This document shows positions 22,522 through 29,717 of a stretch of DNA of 33,858 nt, piece by piece. The position numbers and the translations under genes were made by a program. Within the stretch, counting starts at the first letter, position 1. Each line of letters starts with the position of its first letter. Origin of the DNA: Embleya scabrispora DSM 41855 (lineage in GTDB: Bacteria; Actinomycetota; Actinomycetes; Streptomycetales; Streptomycetaceae); the NCBI RefSeq assembly GCF_000372745.1, contig NZ_KB889725.1, positions 1 to 33,858 on the forward strand, read 5' to 3'. Under the pieces are notes generated by a model. The model made no database searches and had not been told where the DNA came from. It was given only the letters and a program-made list of their open reading frames with translations.

Positions 22522-23271
22522 TCAGTCGCAGGCGCGGTGCGGCAGCGTGCCGGCGAAGACGGCCGCCTGGACGCGGCGTTCGAAGCCCAGTTTGTGCAGC
22601 ATGGTCGACACGTAGTTCTTCACGGTCTTCTCCGCGAGGTGCATGCGCTCGGCGATCTGACGGTTGGTCAGACCTTCCGCGACCAGGTCGAAGATCCGGC
22701 GTTCCTGGTCGGAGAGCGCGGCGACCCGCGGGTCCTCGCCCGATCCGGTACGCACACGTTCGAGCACCTTCGCGGTGACCGCCGGATCGAGCAGCGATCG
22801 ACCGGCGGCGATCTCCCGTACGGCGCGCACCAGATCGGTGCCCCGGATCTGCTTGAGCACATAGCCCGCCGCGCCGGCCATGATCGCCGCGAACAGCGCG
22901 TCCTCGTCGTCGTACGAGGTCAGGATCAACGCGTTGATCTCCGGGAAGGACGAGCGCACCACACGGCAGACGTCGACCCCGCTGCCGTCGGGCAGTCGCC
23001 CGTCCAGGATCGCCACATGCGGACGCAGCGCCGGTATCCGCCGCATCGCCTCCTGCGCGGACGCCGACTCGCCGACCACCTCGATGTCGGGTTCGGTCCC
23101 GAGCAGGTCGGCCAGGCCGCGTCGGACGATCTCGTGGTCGTCCAGCAGGAACACCCGTATCGTGGCGGCCGGTTGCCCACTCACCGGCTTCGGCACGGGG
23201 ATGCTCGCGGTGCCCGGGTCGCGCGGAAGCCGTGCTCCGGCGACGGCTTCGGTGCTGCGGCCGGCTTCCAT
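22522..23271 (-). CDS. NarL/LuxR-type response regulator, DevR/DosR-like
   Basis: 249 residues from the ATG at 23271. About 35 residues precede the receiver domain. The receiver has the acidic pair LLDDHE, the phospho-acceptor Asp in AILDGRLPDGSG, Thr in LILTSYDDED and Lys in GYVLKQI. The LuxR helix-turn-helix is LSDQERRIFDLVAEGLTNRQIAERM, then LAEKTVKNYVSTMLHKLG. The sequence closely follows mycobacterial DevR/DosR in the linker and helix-turn-helix. It probably controls the two flanking universal stress protein genes. No histidine kinase gene lies next to it in this window; its partner would be elsewhere. Confidence 0.9.
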   Translation of the reverse strand: MEAGRSTEAVAGARLPRDPGTASIPVPKPVSGQPAATIRVFLLDDHEIVRRGLADLLGTEPDIEVVGESASAQEAMRRIPALRPHVAILDGRLPDGSGVDVCRVVRSSFPEINALILTSYDDEDALFAAIMAGAAGYVLKQIRGTDLVRAVREIAAGRSLLDPAVTAKVLERVRTGSGEDPRVAALSDQERRIFDLVAEGLTNRQIAERMHLAEKTVKNYVSTMLHKLGFERRVQAAVFAGTLPHRACD

Positions 23272-23716
23272 GCTGTGCCCCCCGAGAGTTGCGAACGCGC
23301 ACCCGATCGGGTCGACGCGCAGCCCAGTCTCGGGGACGGGAGGTCGGCGGAACAGGGCCGGAAGTCCCGACCGCACAGGGCCTGTCGGCCCGCACTCACC
23401 ACCGATCGACCGTCGCCGGGCGGCCGGTACGTGGTTGGCCGGCGTACGCACGGCACGACGTGAGAGCCCGCCCGGCCGCGGCGCCGAAAGCCGCCACTCA
23501 CTGCGCCGGCCGGTTCGATGGATTGGGCACCCGTGCACGCGGGGTACGCAACGCCCGAGGCGGGCGTATCCGCCACCGATCGCCGGCGATCGCGGCCGGC
23601 CGGGCCGACCGGCTCACCCGGAGCGGGACCTCCGGCCCTGGGCGCGGTCCGCACGACGGCGAAGACTGATCACAGGTCGGCCCATCGGGGCCGCCGAGCA
23701 CTCGAAGGGATCCGCC
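23272..23716. other. Divergent gap of the stress island with candidate DevR boxes
   Basis: 445 bases between the DevR-like gene and the tandem stress-protein gene. Besides the motif at 23355-23368 it holds GGGCC-TGTC-GGCCC (23378-23391), an inverted repeat, and GGCCC-ATCG-GGGCC about 40 bases before the GTG at 23717. No gene is seen. Confidence 0.55.
23355..23368. promoter_or_regulatory. DevR/DosR-box-like motif upstream of the regulator
   Basis: GGGCCGGAAGTCCC: the right half AAGTCCC equals that of the mycobacterial DosR box, and the left half GGG-C-C differs at two positions. It lies 84 bases upstream of the regulator's ATG and ten bases from a second inverted repeat. Confidence 0.5.
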
Positions 23717-24625
23717 GTGAACCAGGCAGCCGACTCCACCGGTTCGAGCTCCCAGCCGACTCCCCCGCGCGGTCACGTCGTCGTCGGATTCGACGGCTCG
23801 CCCGGCGCGGACCGGGCCGTGGACCTGGCCGCGGACGAGGCGCTGCGCCGGCACGTCACCCTGGAGGTGCTGCACGCGCTCGAATGGGTCGAACTCGGCC
23901 ACGCCGACGACCGCTTCGGGCAACAACTCCGCGACGAAGCCCGCGACATCGTCGACCGGGGCGCCGAGCGGGCCCGGCTGCGCCACCCCGACCTGTCGAT
24001 CCGCACCACCGTCGAATTCGCCAACGCCATCGACGCGTTGGAGGCCGCGAGCGATCGTGCCGCACTGCTCGTGGTCGGCAGCCGGGGCCTGGGCGGCTTC
24101 GCCGGCCTGCTGCTGGGCTCGGTCAGCCTGCCCGTCTCGGCCGCGACCCGCTGCCCGCTCCTGGTCGTCCACCCCGACCACGACACGAGCGACGAGGAGG
24201 CCGCGAAGCCGATCGTGGTCGGCGTATCCGACGACGACTGCGCCCCCGCCCTGGAGGCCGCCTTCGCCCAGGCCCAGGCCCAGGGCCTCCCGTTGCGCGC
24301 CCTGCACGTGTGGCGCTACCCGGCCATGATGGCGGGCAGCGCAGGTTACGCCCCGGCCCTGTACGACTGGCGGGAGGCGGCCCATGGCACCCTGACCGCC
24401 GCCCTCGCGCCGCTGCGCGGGAAGTATCCGGACGTAACCGTCATCGAGGACGTCGCCCTCGACACCCCCGCCCACGCCCTGGTCACCGCGAGCGCGCACG
24501 CCACGCTGGTCGTACTGGCCGCCCACCGCAAGACCGGCCGCTTCGGCCCCAACCTCGGCCGCGTCGCACACGCCGTCCTCCACCACGCCGAGGCGCCCGT
24601 CCTGCTCGTCCCGACCACGGGCTGA
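23717..24625 (+). CDS. Universal stress protein, tandem domains
   Basis: 302 residues from a GTG at 23717 (AAGGGA upstream). Domain 1 (about 20-155): HVVVGFDGSPGADRAVDLAADEA, then GSRGLGGFAGLLLGSVS, a complete G-x2-G-x9-G-S ATP-binding loop, then CPLLVVHPD. Domain 2 (about 165-302): PIVVGVSDDDCAPALEAAF, then LVVLAAHRKTGRFGPNLGRVAH and APVLLVPT, where the ATP loop is degenerate. This one-active, one-degenerate layout is frequent in actinobacterial dormancy-regulon stress proteins. It is divergent from the DevR-like regulator and probably under its control. Confidence 0.9.
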   Translation: MNQAADSTGSSSQPTPPRGHVVVGFDGSPGADRAVDLAADEALRRHVTLEVLHALEWVELGHADDRFGQQLRDEARDIVDRGAERARLRHPDLSIRTTVEFANAIDALEAASDRAALLVVGSRGLGGFAGLLLGSVSLPVSAATRCPLLVVHPDHDTSDEEAAKPIVVGVSDDDCAPALEAAFAQAQAQGLPLRALHVWRYPAMMAGSAGYAPALYDWREAAHGTLTAALAPLRGKYPDVTVIEDVALDTPAHALVTASAHATLVVLAAHRKTGRFGPNLGRVAHAVLHHAEAPVLLVPTTG

Positions 24626-24642
24626 CAAACCACCGATGCGGC

Positions 24643-25134
24643 TCAGCGCCCGGTGGTGCCGTCGACGAGTTCGCGAAGGATGTCCGCGTGGCCTGCGTGG
24701 CGACCGGTTTCCTCGATCATGTGGGTGAGTGCCCAGCGAACGCTCGGTGACGAGCCTGAACGCCCCGCCCGGGGGAGCGGTGCGCCGAGATCGGTGCACT
24801 CGTCGAGAACCTCGTTCGCGCGGTCGACGGTGGCCCGGTAGCGGGCGACGACGTCGGCGACGCTGTCCTGAGGAGCAGAACGGAAGGTGGCTTGCCAGTC
24901 GGTCACCTTTTCGCCGAGGAACATCGCATTCTCGACGGCGGTCAGATGGTTGAGCAGGCCGAGCAGGGTCGTACCCGAGGGCACCGCCGCCGTCCGGACC
25001 CGGGGTTCCGCGGCTCCCTCGACTTTCGTGGCGATCGAGGCACGCAGGTAGTCGAGGAATCCGCGCAGGACGTCGGCTTCGCTGTTGGCGGTGCGGGGCG
25101 GCGGGGTGTCCTTGCGGCGGGAGGCGGTGGGCAC
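24643..25134 (-). CDS. DinB-like / DUF664 family protein
   Basis: 163 residues, GTG start with AAGGAGA seven bases upstream. Four-helix-bundle family with a three-His metal site: LLNHLTAVENAMF gives the first His, and LTHMIEETGRHAGHADILRE gives the others. The sequence matches DUF664, related to mycothiol-dependent S-transferases and maleylpyruvate isomerases of actinomycetes. A thiol-transfer or detoxification role is plausible but not shown. It is convergent with the tandem stress-protein gene, with 17 bases between the stops. Confidence 0.85.
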   Translation of the reverse strand: MPTASRRKDTPPPRTANSEADVLRGFLDYLRASIATKVEGAAEPRVRTAAVPSGTTLLGLLNHLTAVENAMFLGEKVTDWQATFRSAPQDSVADVVARYRATVDRANEVLDECTDLGAPLPRAGRSGSSPSVRWALTHMIEETGRHAGHADILRELVDGTTGR

Positions 25135-25447
25135 GGCGTTCTCCTTGTGTGGTGCTTGTCGGTGGTCGGGGCGGTATCACGCGGTCCGGCGGACGAGCAG
25201 GACACGATCGACGACCTCGGCGGTGCGCCCGTCGGGCCGATCACGATTCGGCGCGGCACGGCGCGGCGGGCCCTCCGTCGGGCTCCCCCGGTTTCCGTGT
25301 GACCAGTCTCGGCCGACCCGTCTCACATGACGACGATCCTTGCCGTTTCGGCAAGCCGGCACCGGCCCCGGGTGGTGGACCGCTCTCGGCCTCGGCTTGC
25401 CGTTCCGGTTGCCGAGGGGGGTATCCAAGATGCGATGATTCGAACAT
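25135..25447. other. Divergent gap, no gene seen
   Basis: 313 bases between the DUF664 gene and the coiled-coil protein gene. The last 30 bases before 25448 are AT-enriched and contain GATGATTCGAACATATG with no ribosome-binding site, so the next gene may be leaderless. Nothing else stands out. Confidence 0.5.
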
Positions 25448-25915
25448 ATGAACGACATCGCCGATGCCACACCGTCCTGGGAGCTGCCCAGCCGGTTCGA
25501 CGTCGCGCGCCAAAAGGCCCGCCACGGCACCCGGCCGTCGGGCGAGCCCGCCTCCGAGCCCGCGCCCGCGCCTGCCCCCGCGCCGGGCGGGCTGGACCCG
25601 CGCGCGGCGGAGGCGCTGTACGAGGTCTGCCCACCCGGCTACCGCAACCACGAGGTGCTGCGCCGCCACCCGGCGCTGCTGGTTCGCCTGGCCCGGCACC
25701 ACCTCCTGGCCGAGCTGGCCGAACTCCGCCAGGGCTATTCCGACCTGCGCAGGGAGCTCAAGGACCGGGTCCCCGTACACGTGATCCCGCAGGCGCTCGA
25801 GACGTATCGGCGGGAGGCGGCGGAGATCCACCGCGCGCTCGAACGCGTCGCCGCCATCGAACGGAGCCTGCCGCCGCCCACCCGGCCACGGCCCGGGCGA
25901 TCCCGGACCCCCTGA
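25448..25915 (+). CDS. Unknown protein with Ala/Pro linker and helical C-terminus
   Basis: 155 residues from the ATG at 25448. I do not recognise the family. The N-terminus (MNDIADATPSWELPSRFDVARQKA) is followed by an Ala/Pro/Glu linker (about 30-48, EPAPAPAPAPGG). From GLDPRAAEALYEVCPPGYRNHEVLRRHPALLVRLARHHL to about residue 140 it is strongly helical with coiled-coil character (AELAELRQGYSDLRRELKDRV, ALETYRREAAEIHRALERVAAIE). There is no signal peptide or TM helix. Codon use fits the window and the frame is clean, so it is probably real. Confidence 0.7.
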   Translation: MNDIADATPSWELPSRFDVARQKARHGTRPSGEPASEPAPAPAPAPGGLDPRAAEALYEVCPPGYRNHEVLRRHPALLVRLARHHLLAELAELRQGYSDLRRELKDRVPVHVIPQALETYRREAAEIHRALERVAAIERSLPPPTRPRPGRSRTP

Positions 25916-25986
25916 CCGACCCCGATCCCACCGCGCACCGCCGCACGCCGCCTCGAATCCCGCCGCCGATCGATCGGCGGGCCGAA

Positions 25987-26027
25987 GATTGGCCTAGACC
26001 TATCCATCGATTGGCGTAGACCCATCC
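25987..26027 (+). promoter_or_regulatory. Tandem DasR-like (dre) direct repeats
   Basis: GATTGGCCTAGACCTATCC (25987-26005) and GATTGGCGTAGACCCATCC (26009-26027) are 19-bp copies with two mismatches, 22 bases apart (two helical turns). Compared with the Streptomyces DasR element ACTGGTCTAGACCACT, they match 12/16 and 11/16, including the central TAGACC. Chitinase promoters carry similar direct repeats over the -35 region. Confidence 0.55.
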
Positions 26028-26046
26028 GAGCGGGCGCGACTAGCAT
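26017..26046 (+). promoter_or_regulatory. Promoter of the small secreted protein gene
   Basis: TAGACC (26017-26022), inside the second repeat, can act as -35. TAGCAT (26041-26046) follows after 18 bases as a TAnnnT -10. Transcription would start near 26053, about 68 bases before the GTG. Confidence 0.5.
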
Positions 26047-26120
26047 TCGAGCGACATCGCACCACCTCCGAGGGCAGTTGACGATTCGCCAAATGCCCTC
26101 CGAATCAAAGGAGTTGGCAC

Positions 26121-26342
26121 GTGAAGAAACGCATGGGACTGTTCGCCGCGGCTGCCGCCGCCACCCTGCTTCCGCTCGCCACCGCGACGAACGCGAGCGC
26201 CGCCGGCGAATTCCACGTACGCGGTGTCTACACCACCCAGGCCGCGTGCCACGCGGCGGGCGTGGCCGGCTACGAACTGTGGGGTCCCAGCTTCTTCTGT
26301 GCCGACGGCCCCCAGGGGCTGATCTACCTCTATACACACTGA
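26121..26342 (+). CDS. Small secreted two-cysteine protein
   Basis: 73 residues from a GTG at 26121, with AAAGGAG (26108-26114) six bases upstream. The signal peptide MKKRMGLFAAAAAATLLPLA is followed by TATNASA, with cleavage predicted after ASA, leaving about 46 residues. The mature part (GEFHVRGVYTTQAACHAAG, then YELWGPSFFCADGPQGLIYLYTH) has two cysteines likely to form one disulfide. It resembles small secreted proteins of actinomycetes of unknown role with a Y-x-T-x-x-x-C-x-x-A-G block. The tandem DasR-like repeats upstream suggest control by aminosugar availability. Confidence 0.82.
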   Translation: MKKRMGLFAAAAAATLLPLATATNASAAGEFHVRGVYTTQAACHAAGVAGYELWGPSFFCADGPQGLIYLYTH

Positions 26343-26367
26343 TCCGAGCGCCCCATCCGCCCGCACC

Positions 26368-26412
26368 CGCCGTGCCCTGTCCTCCGTAGCCGTCGGAGGA
26401 CGGGGCACGGCG
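26368..26412. terminator. Bidirectional terminator hairpin
   Basis: Nineteen-base arms (26368-26386 and 26394-26412) pair with a single G-U type mismatch around a 7-base loop. It lies between the convergent secreted-protein and metallo-beta-lactamase-fold genes. Confidence 0.8.
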
Positions 26413-26457
26413 CGTCGCGGCCGGGCCCGGGTCGCGACGGCGCCGACAACGGATCGC

Positions 26458-27429
26458 TCATCCCTCGTCATCGACACCGGAGTCCGCGTGGTGGAAGGCG
26501 CGTGCCGCGAAGCCGATCCACTCGGGGTTGTCCCAGGTCTTCCACCGGGCCCGGGCGTCCCGGTCGATCACCGTCGCGGCGTCGTCGGCCGAGGCGCCGC
26601 CCGCGCGCAGCCGTCGGGTCTCGGCTCGCACGTGGTCGAGATAGCCCCGGACGTCGCGGATCAGCCCGGCTTCGGCGATCTCGCCGTGGCCGGGCACGAC
26701 GATCTCGGGCTCGTCGGCGAGCAATCGGTCGAGCAGCGCGATCCAACCGCCGCCGTCGACGTCGGTGTCGAACGGCGGGAAATACGGCAGGATCGGGAAC
26801 ATCCGAGTCTCCACCAGATCGCCCGCGAACAGCACCCGACCGTCGATCAGCACAGTCTGATCGGATGCGGTGTGCGCCGGCCCCCGGCTGCGCAACAGCG
26901 CGGTGTGGCCGCCGAGATCGATTTCGGCGTGGTCGACGTAGACCACGTCCGGATCGACGAATTCGACGCCTTCGAGAGCCGCCGCGATCTGCGTGGAGAG
27001 CCCGGCGAACATGCCCGCGTAGGCGGCACCCTTGCGGCGCAACTCGTCGCGCTGGGACCGGTTGTAGACGATCGTCGCGGCGCCCTTGAACGCCTGCGCG
27101 CCGAAACCGTGCTCGGGATGGAAGTGCGTGGTGGTCAGATACAGCGGCCGGTCGCCGGCCAGACGCCTGGCCTGGTCGAGCACGTGGGCGCCGTTGCCGG
27201 GGCCGAGGCCGGTGTCGACCACCAGCGCGGCACGGTCGCCGACGACGATGCCGATGTTGGGCACCAGCGGCACCCGGTTGTCGGGGATCACGAAGATCCC
27301 GGCGCGGATCTCCACCGGCTCGCCTCGCACCACCGGCGGCGGAGCGTCGCGCACGTCCGGCAGCGCGGATCGGCCGGCCGGTTCGGCCTCCGCGTTCGGG
27401 TGGTCGGAGAGAGGTTCCACAGCGCACAT
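26458..27429 (-). CDS. Metallo-beta-lactamase-fold hydrolase
   Basis: 323 residues from the ATG at 27429, preceded by a TAGGA ribosome-binding site. The fold is clear: NIGIVVGDRAALVVDTGLGPGNG, then TTTHFHPEHGFGAQ (H-x-H-x-E-H; Glu where Asp is usual), RGPAHTASDQTVLI (metal His), LFAGDLVETR (bridging Asp) and EIVVPGHGEI (last His). It should bind two metal ions and hydrolyse an ester, lactone or similar bond; relatives of this shape include quinoprotein-relay and alkylsulfatase-like groups, and the substrate is unknown. About 55 N-terminal residues precede the fold, without a clear signal peptide. It is divergent from a TetR gene and shares operator-like sites with it, so it is probably repressed by that TetR. 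Confidence 0.88.
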   Translation of the reverse strand: MCAVEPLSDHPNAEAEPAGRSALPDVRDAPPPVVRGEPVEIRAGIFVIPDNRVPLVPNIGIVVGDRAALVVDTGLGPGNGAHVLDQARRLAGDRPLYLTTTHFHPEHGFGAQAFKGAATIVYNRSQRDELRRKGAAYAGMFAGLSTQIAAALEGVEFVDPDVVYVDHAEIDLGGHTALLRSRGPAHTASDQTVLIDGRVLFAGDLVETRMFPILPYFPPFDTDVDGGGWIALLDRLLADEPEIVVPGHGEIAEAGLIRDVRGYLDHVRAETRRLRAGGASADDAATVIDRDARARWKTWDNPEWIGFAARAFHHADSGVDDEG

Positions 27430-27443
27430 ATCGGACCGTCCTA

Positions 27444-27460
27444 TCTGATCAGTGTTCAGA
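27444..27460. promoter_or_regulatory. TetR operator 1
   Basis: TCTGATCAGTGTTCAGA has inverted ends TCTGA/TCAGA. It lies 15 bases before the ATG of the metallo-beta-lactamase-fold gene. It matches operator 2 at 14 of 17 or more positions (ATCTGATCA-x-TGTT-x-AGA). Confidence 0.7.
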
Positions 27461-27496
27461 CGACCTGGGGACCATAGCACCGAACGGCGCCCGTAC

Positions 27497-27515
27497 ATCT
27501 GATCACTGTTAAGAT
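27497..27515. promoter_or_regulatory. TetR operator 2 with embedded -10
   Basis: ATCTGATCACTGTTAAGAT is a second copy of operator 1, with inverted ends ATCT/AGAT. Its last six bases TAAGAT form a good -10. The predicted transcription start is about 27522, which is the GTG codon two codons inside the TetR frame, so the TetR mRNA may be leaderless and self-repressed. Confidence 0.65.
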
Positions 27516-28220
27516 ATGGGAGTGAGCAAAGAGCGCTACCACCACGGGGAGCTGCGCGCCGCGCTGCTCGACGCCGCCGAACTACTCGTGCGCGAACGAG
27601 GGGTGGACGGCTGGTCGTTGCGAGAGGTATCGGCCCGGGTCGGGGTCAGCCCGAGCGCCGCCTACCATCACTTCGACTCGCGCGACGCACTCGTGCGTAC
27701 CCTGTCCGAACGGGTGATCGCCCGACTGGGCGAGCGGCTGCGGCGGGCCGCCCATCGCGCGTCCGGCGACCATCGCCACCGGCGCCTGATCGCCTACGGT
27801 CGCAGCTACGTGCGCTGGGCGCTGGAGGACCCGGCGGTCGCCCGGTTGGCCTTCGCCGCCGGCCGCACCGACCTGCGCACACCGATCTCCCCCCACCCCC
27901 ACGACGTGCTGGCCGCCGAACTGGACCGCCTCGTCGACACCGGCGAACTGCCCTCCGCCGCCCGCCCGGGAGCCGAATTCGTGGTCTGGGCGGCCGTACA
28001 CGGGCTGGCCACACTGCTCACCGACGGCCTGGTGCACCTGGACGGCCCGCGCGCCGTCGACCGGGAGGCGGAGCGGCTGATCGACGCCGTCCTGACCGGT
28101 CTGACCCGGGAGCAGCCGCCGGCGCACCCGTGGCCGACACCGCGCTCCGCCCACTCACAACGCCTCACCGACCACCCACCCGTCGCGCCCGCCTCGAAGT
28201 CGTCGCAGGCACCGGCGTGA
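27516..28220 (+). CDS. TetR/AcrR-family repressor
   Basis: 234 residues if the ATG at 27516 is used; a GTG at 27522 (MSKERYHHGELRAALL) is likely the true start because the operator and -10 abut the ATG and no ribosome-binding site exists. The helix-turn-helix domain is ELRAALLDAAELLVRERG, then SLREVSARVGVSPSAAYHHFDSRDALV. The C-terminal ligand domain contains YVRWALEDPAVARLAFAAG and the WAAVHGLATLLTDG segment typical of the TetR_C-type WHG domain. A low-complexity tail of about 40 residues ends the protein. It probably represses itself and the divergent metallo-beta-lactamase-fold gene. Confidence 0.9.
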   Translation: MGVSKERYHHGELRAALLDAAELLVRERGVDGWSLREVSARVGVSPSAAYHHFDSRDALVRTLSERVIARLGERLRRAAHRASGDHRHRRLIAYGRSYVRWALEDPAVARLAFAAGRTDLRTPISPHPHDVLAAELDRLVDTGELPSAARPGAEFVVWAAVHGLATLLTDGLVHLDGPRAVDREAERLIDAVLTGLTREQPPAHPWPTPRSAHSQRLTDHPPVAPASKSSQAPA

Positions 28221-28285
28221 CCACACCCGAATCGCGGCCGGACCCGGTCGACGTGTGTGATGTCCTTCCCGAGTGCGGCTTGCGG

Positions 28286-28357
28286 ATGCCCGAAGGACGC
28301 GCCCACAAGCTGTCCGTGGGTCACATCCAAGGGAAGATCGTGCTCACGGGCGGGTGA
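28286..28357 (+). pseudogene. Tail of a zinc-binding alcohol dehydrogenase/quinone reductase gene
   Basis: The frame ends MPEGRAHKLSVGHIQGKIVLTGG. The A-H-x-L-x-x-G-H-x-x-G-K-I-V-L-T block is the usual C-terminus of quinone-reductase-like MDR proteins of about 320 residues. The preceding 300 residues are missing, and the TetR gene now lies there. Only about 22 residues support this. Confidence 0.5.
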
Positions 28358-28540
28358 GGTCGAGCCGTCGGTAGGGCTGTGATCCGAGCGTGTCCGCCCG
28401 CGATTTCCGCTCGGGTGAGCAGGCGGGCGCGTACGCCGCGGGCGCCGACGCGCCCGGGTTCCCGACTCCGGCCCCGCGATGGGCAGCCCCCGAGCCCGCC
28501 GCCGGCCCCGCGACCGCCGCCGGCGACACCGCTCCGTGGG

Positions 28541-28993
28541 TCAACTGCCCCCGTATCGGGCCCGAAGCAGGTCGACGATGTCGAAGTCGTCGAACAGGCC
28601 CGGGCGGCCGGTCACCGTCCAGGTGGTGTTGGCGACCGCCTCCAGCGTCATCAGGCAGCCGGTGAAGTCGTCGACGCCCAGTTGTTCGGGATCCAGCCGC
28701 TCCAGCGACTCCGCGGCGACGACGAGCAGTTCCTCCGTCCATTCCAATCCGTCCGCGAATTCCCGCAACTCGTGCCAGGACATCAGGAACCCCACGTGGG
28801 AGGCGAGTACGCGTTCGCCCACCCTGCCGGATCTCATCTCCCATGGCATGGTGCCGATGCCGATGCATTCCAACACGCTCCACTGCCAGTCGTTGTCCGG
28901 GACGACTTCGATCAACTCCGCCAAGCGGATGTGGAAGCCGGGGCCCTGGAGGGGGAATTCGGTCTCGTTCAGCACGTGTTCGCTCGCTCCCAT
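28541..28993 (-). CDS. Unknown acidic protein
   Basis: 150 residues from the ATG at 28993 (GTG codons slightly upstream are possible). I do not recognise the family. It is acidic and rich in Trp, Leu and Glu: HVLNETEFPLQGPGFHIRL, EVVPDNDWQWSVLECIGIG, MSWHELREFADGLEWTEELL, ending FDDFDIVDLLRARYGGS. There is no TM helix or signal peptide. The size, acidity and isolated setting among gene remnants recall immunity-type proteins, but this is only an impression. Its 5' end lies against the degraded MMPL fragment on the same strand. Confidence 0.7.
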   Translation of the reverse strand: MGASEHVLNETEFPLQGPGFHIRLAELIEVVPDNDWQWSVLECIGIGTMPWEMRSGRVGERVLASHVGFLMSWHELREFADGLEWTEELLVVAAESLERLDPEQLGVDDFTGCLMTLEAVANTTWTVTGRPGLFDDFDIVDLLRARYGGS

Positions 28994-29043
28994 GACATGG
29001 CGGACCCGCACCGCCGGATTCGGGCGGCCGGTGTTCGAGCGGG

Positions 29044-29283
29044 GGATCCCGCCGCGCGGAAGACGATGCGGCCCTGTGCGCCGTCGGCGGTGGGGAATCG
29101 GGCCTGCGGGACGTCGAGGGACCGTTGCGACTCGGTTCCCGGGATGGTGTTCCGCGCCGCGAAGAACCGCAACGGGGTGACCGCCGCACCGACCGCGAGC
29201 AGCGGGATCGGCACCCGGGCGGCGATGACGAGCCGGCAACGCCGATAGGCGAGGCGGCCCGGACGACACGACAACGTGGACAT
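29044..29283 (-). pseudogene. N-terminal remnant of an MMPL (RND-type) transporter
   Basis: From the ATG at 29283 (GGGAG eight bases upstream) the minus strand reads MSTLSCRPGRLAYRRCRLVI, then a short degenerate TM helix, then NTIPGTESQRSLDVPQARFP and ADGAQGRIVFRAAGSP. The IPGTESQR...D...RFP...A..R(I/V)VFRA block is the signature of the first periplasmic loop of actinobacterial MMPL transporters (about 700 residues). Similarity stops after about 80 residues, and the unknown acidic protein gene follows. The head of the gene therefore survives with its ribosome-binding site but the rest is gone. Confidence 0.75.
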
Positions 29284-29717
29284 CGCGAACTCCCGGACGG
29301 TGCACGGCAGGCGGTGGTACTCGGCCCGAACCACGCTAGGAGCCCTCCCGGCCCGAGGCGGCCGATAGCGGCCTCGGCCGGGGCCATTCACACGCAACTC
29401 CCATAGAAGGGATCCCTGTCGGTGCGCGACCCTGGACGGGTGAAGCCGCCCGCTCCGGACCGGATCCACACGTGCGTCGGACCCGGGGACGGGACCGTTG
29501 AGCAGGGGCCGGCACCGTAGTGTTCACGCCGACCACGCGCCGGACCACCGACCCGAGCCACCGACCCGATCGGCGATGGACCCAGGTCCCGTCTCCGCGC
29601 ACGACGCCGACCACGGACCGCCCTCGACCACCGACCGCAGCACACCCAGCACACCCAGCACACGCGGCACCCCACCACCCCGCCCACCCGGCGGAACACG
29701 TCGCGAGAAAGGCCCCG
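29284..29717. other. Upstream region of two-component operon
   Basis: 434 bases without a credible gene. A 9-bp tandem repeat (CAGCACACC, 2.9 copies) is at 29638-29663, about 55 bases before the response-regulator start, within a C/A-rich, G-poor stretch (about 29600-29700) that would give an unstructured leader. No clear -35/-10 recognised. Confidence 0.6.
29638..29663 (+). repeat. Tandem 9-bp repeat in the leader
   Basis: CAGCACACC repeated 2.9 times. It lies in the leader of the response-regulator gene; copy-number change could alter the leader length. Confidence 0.85.
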
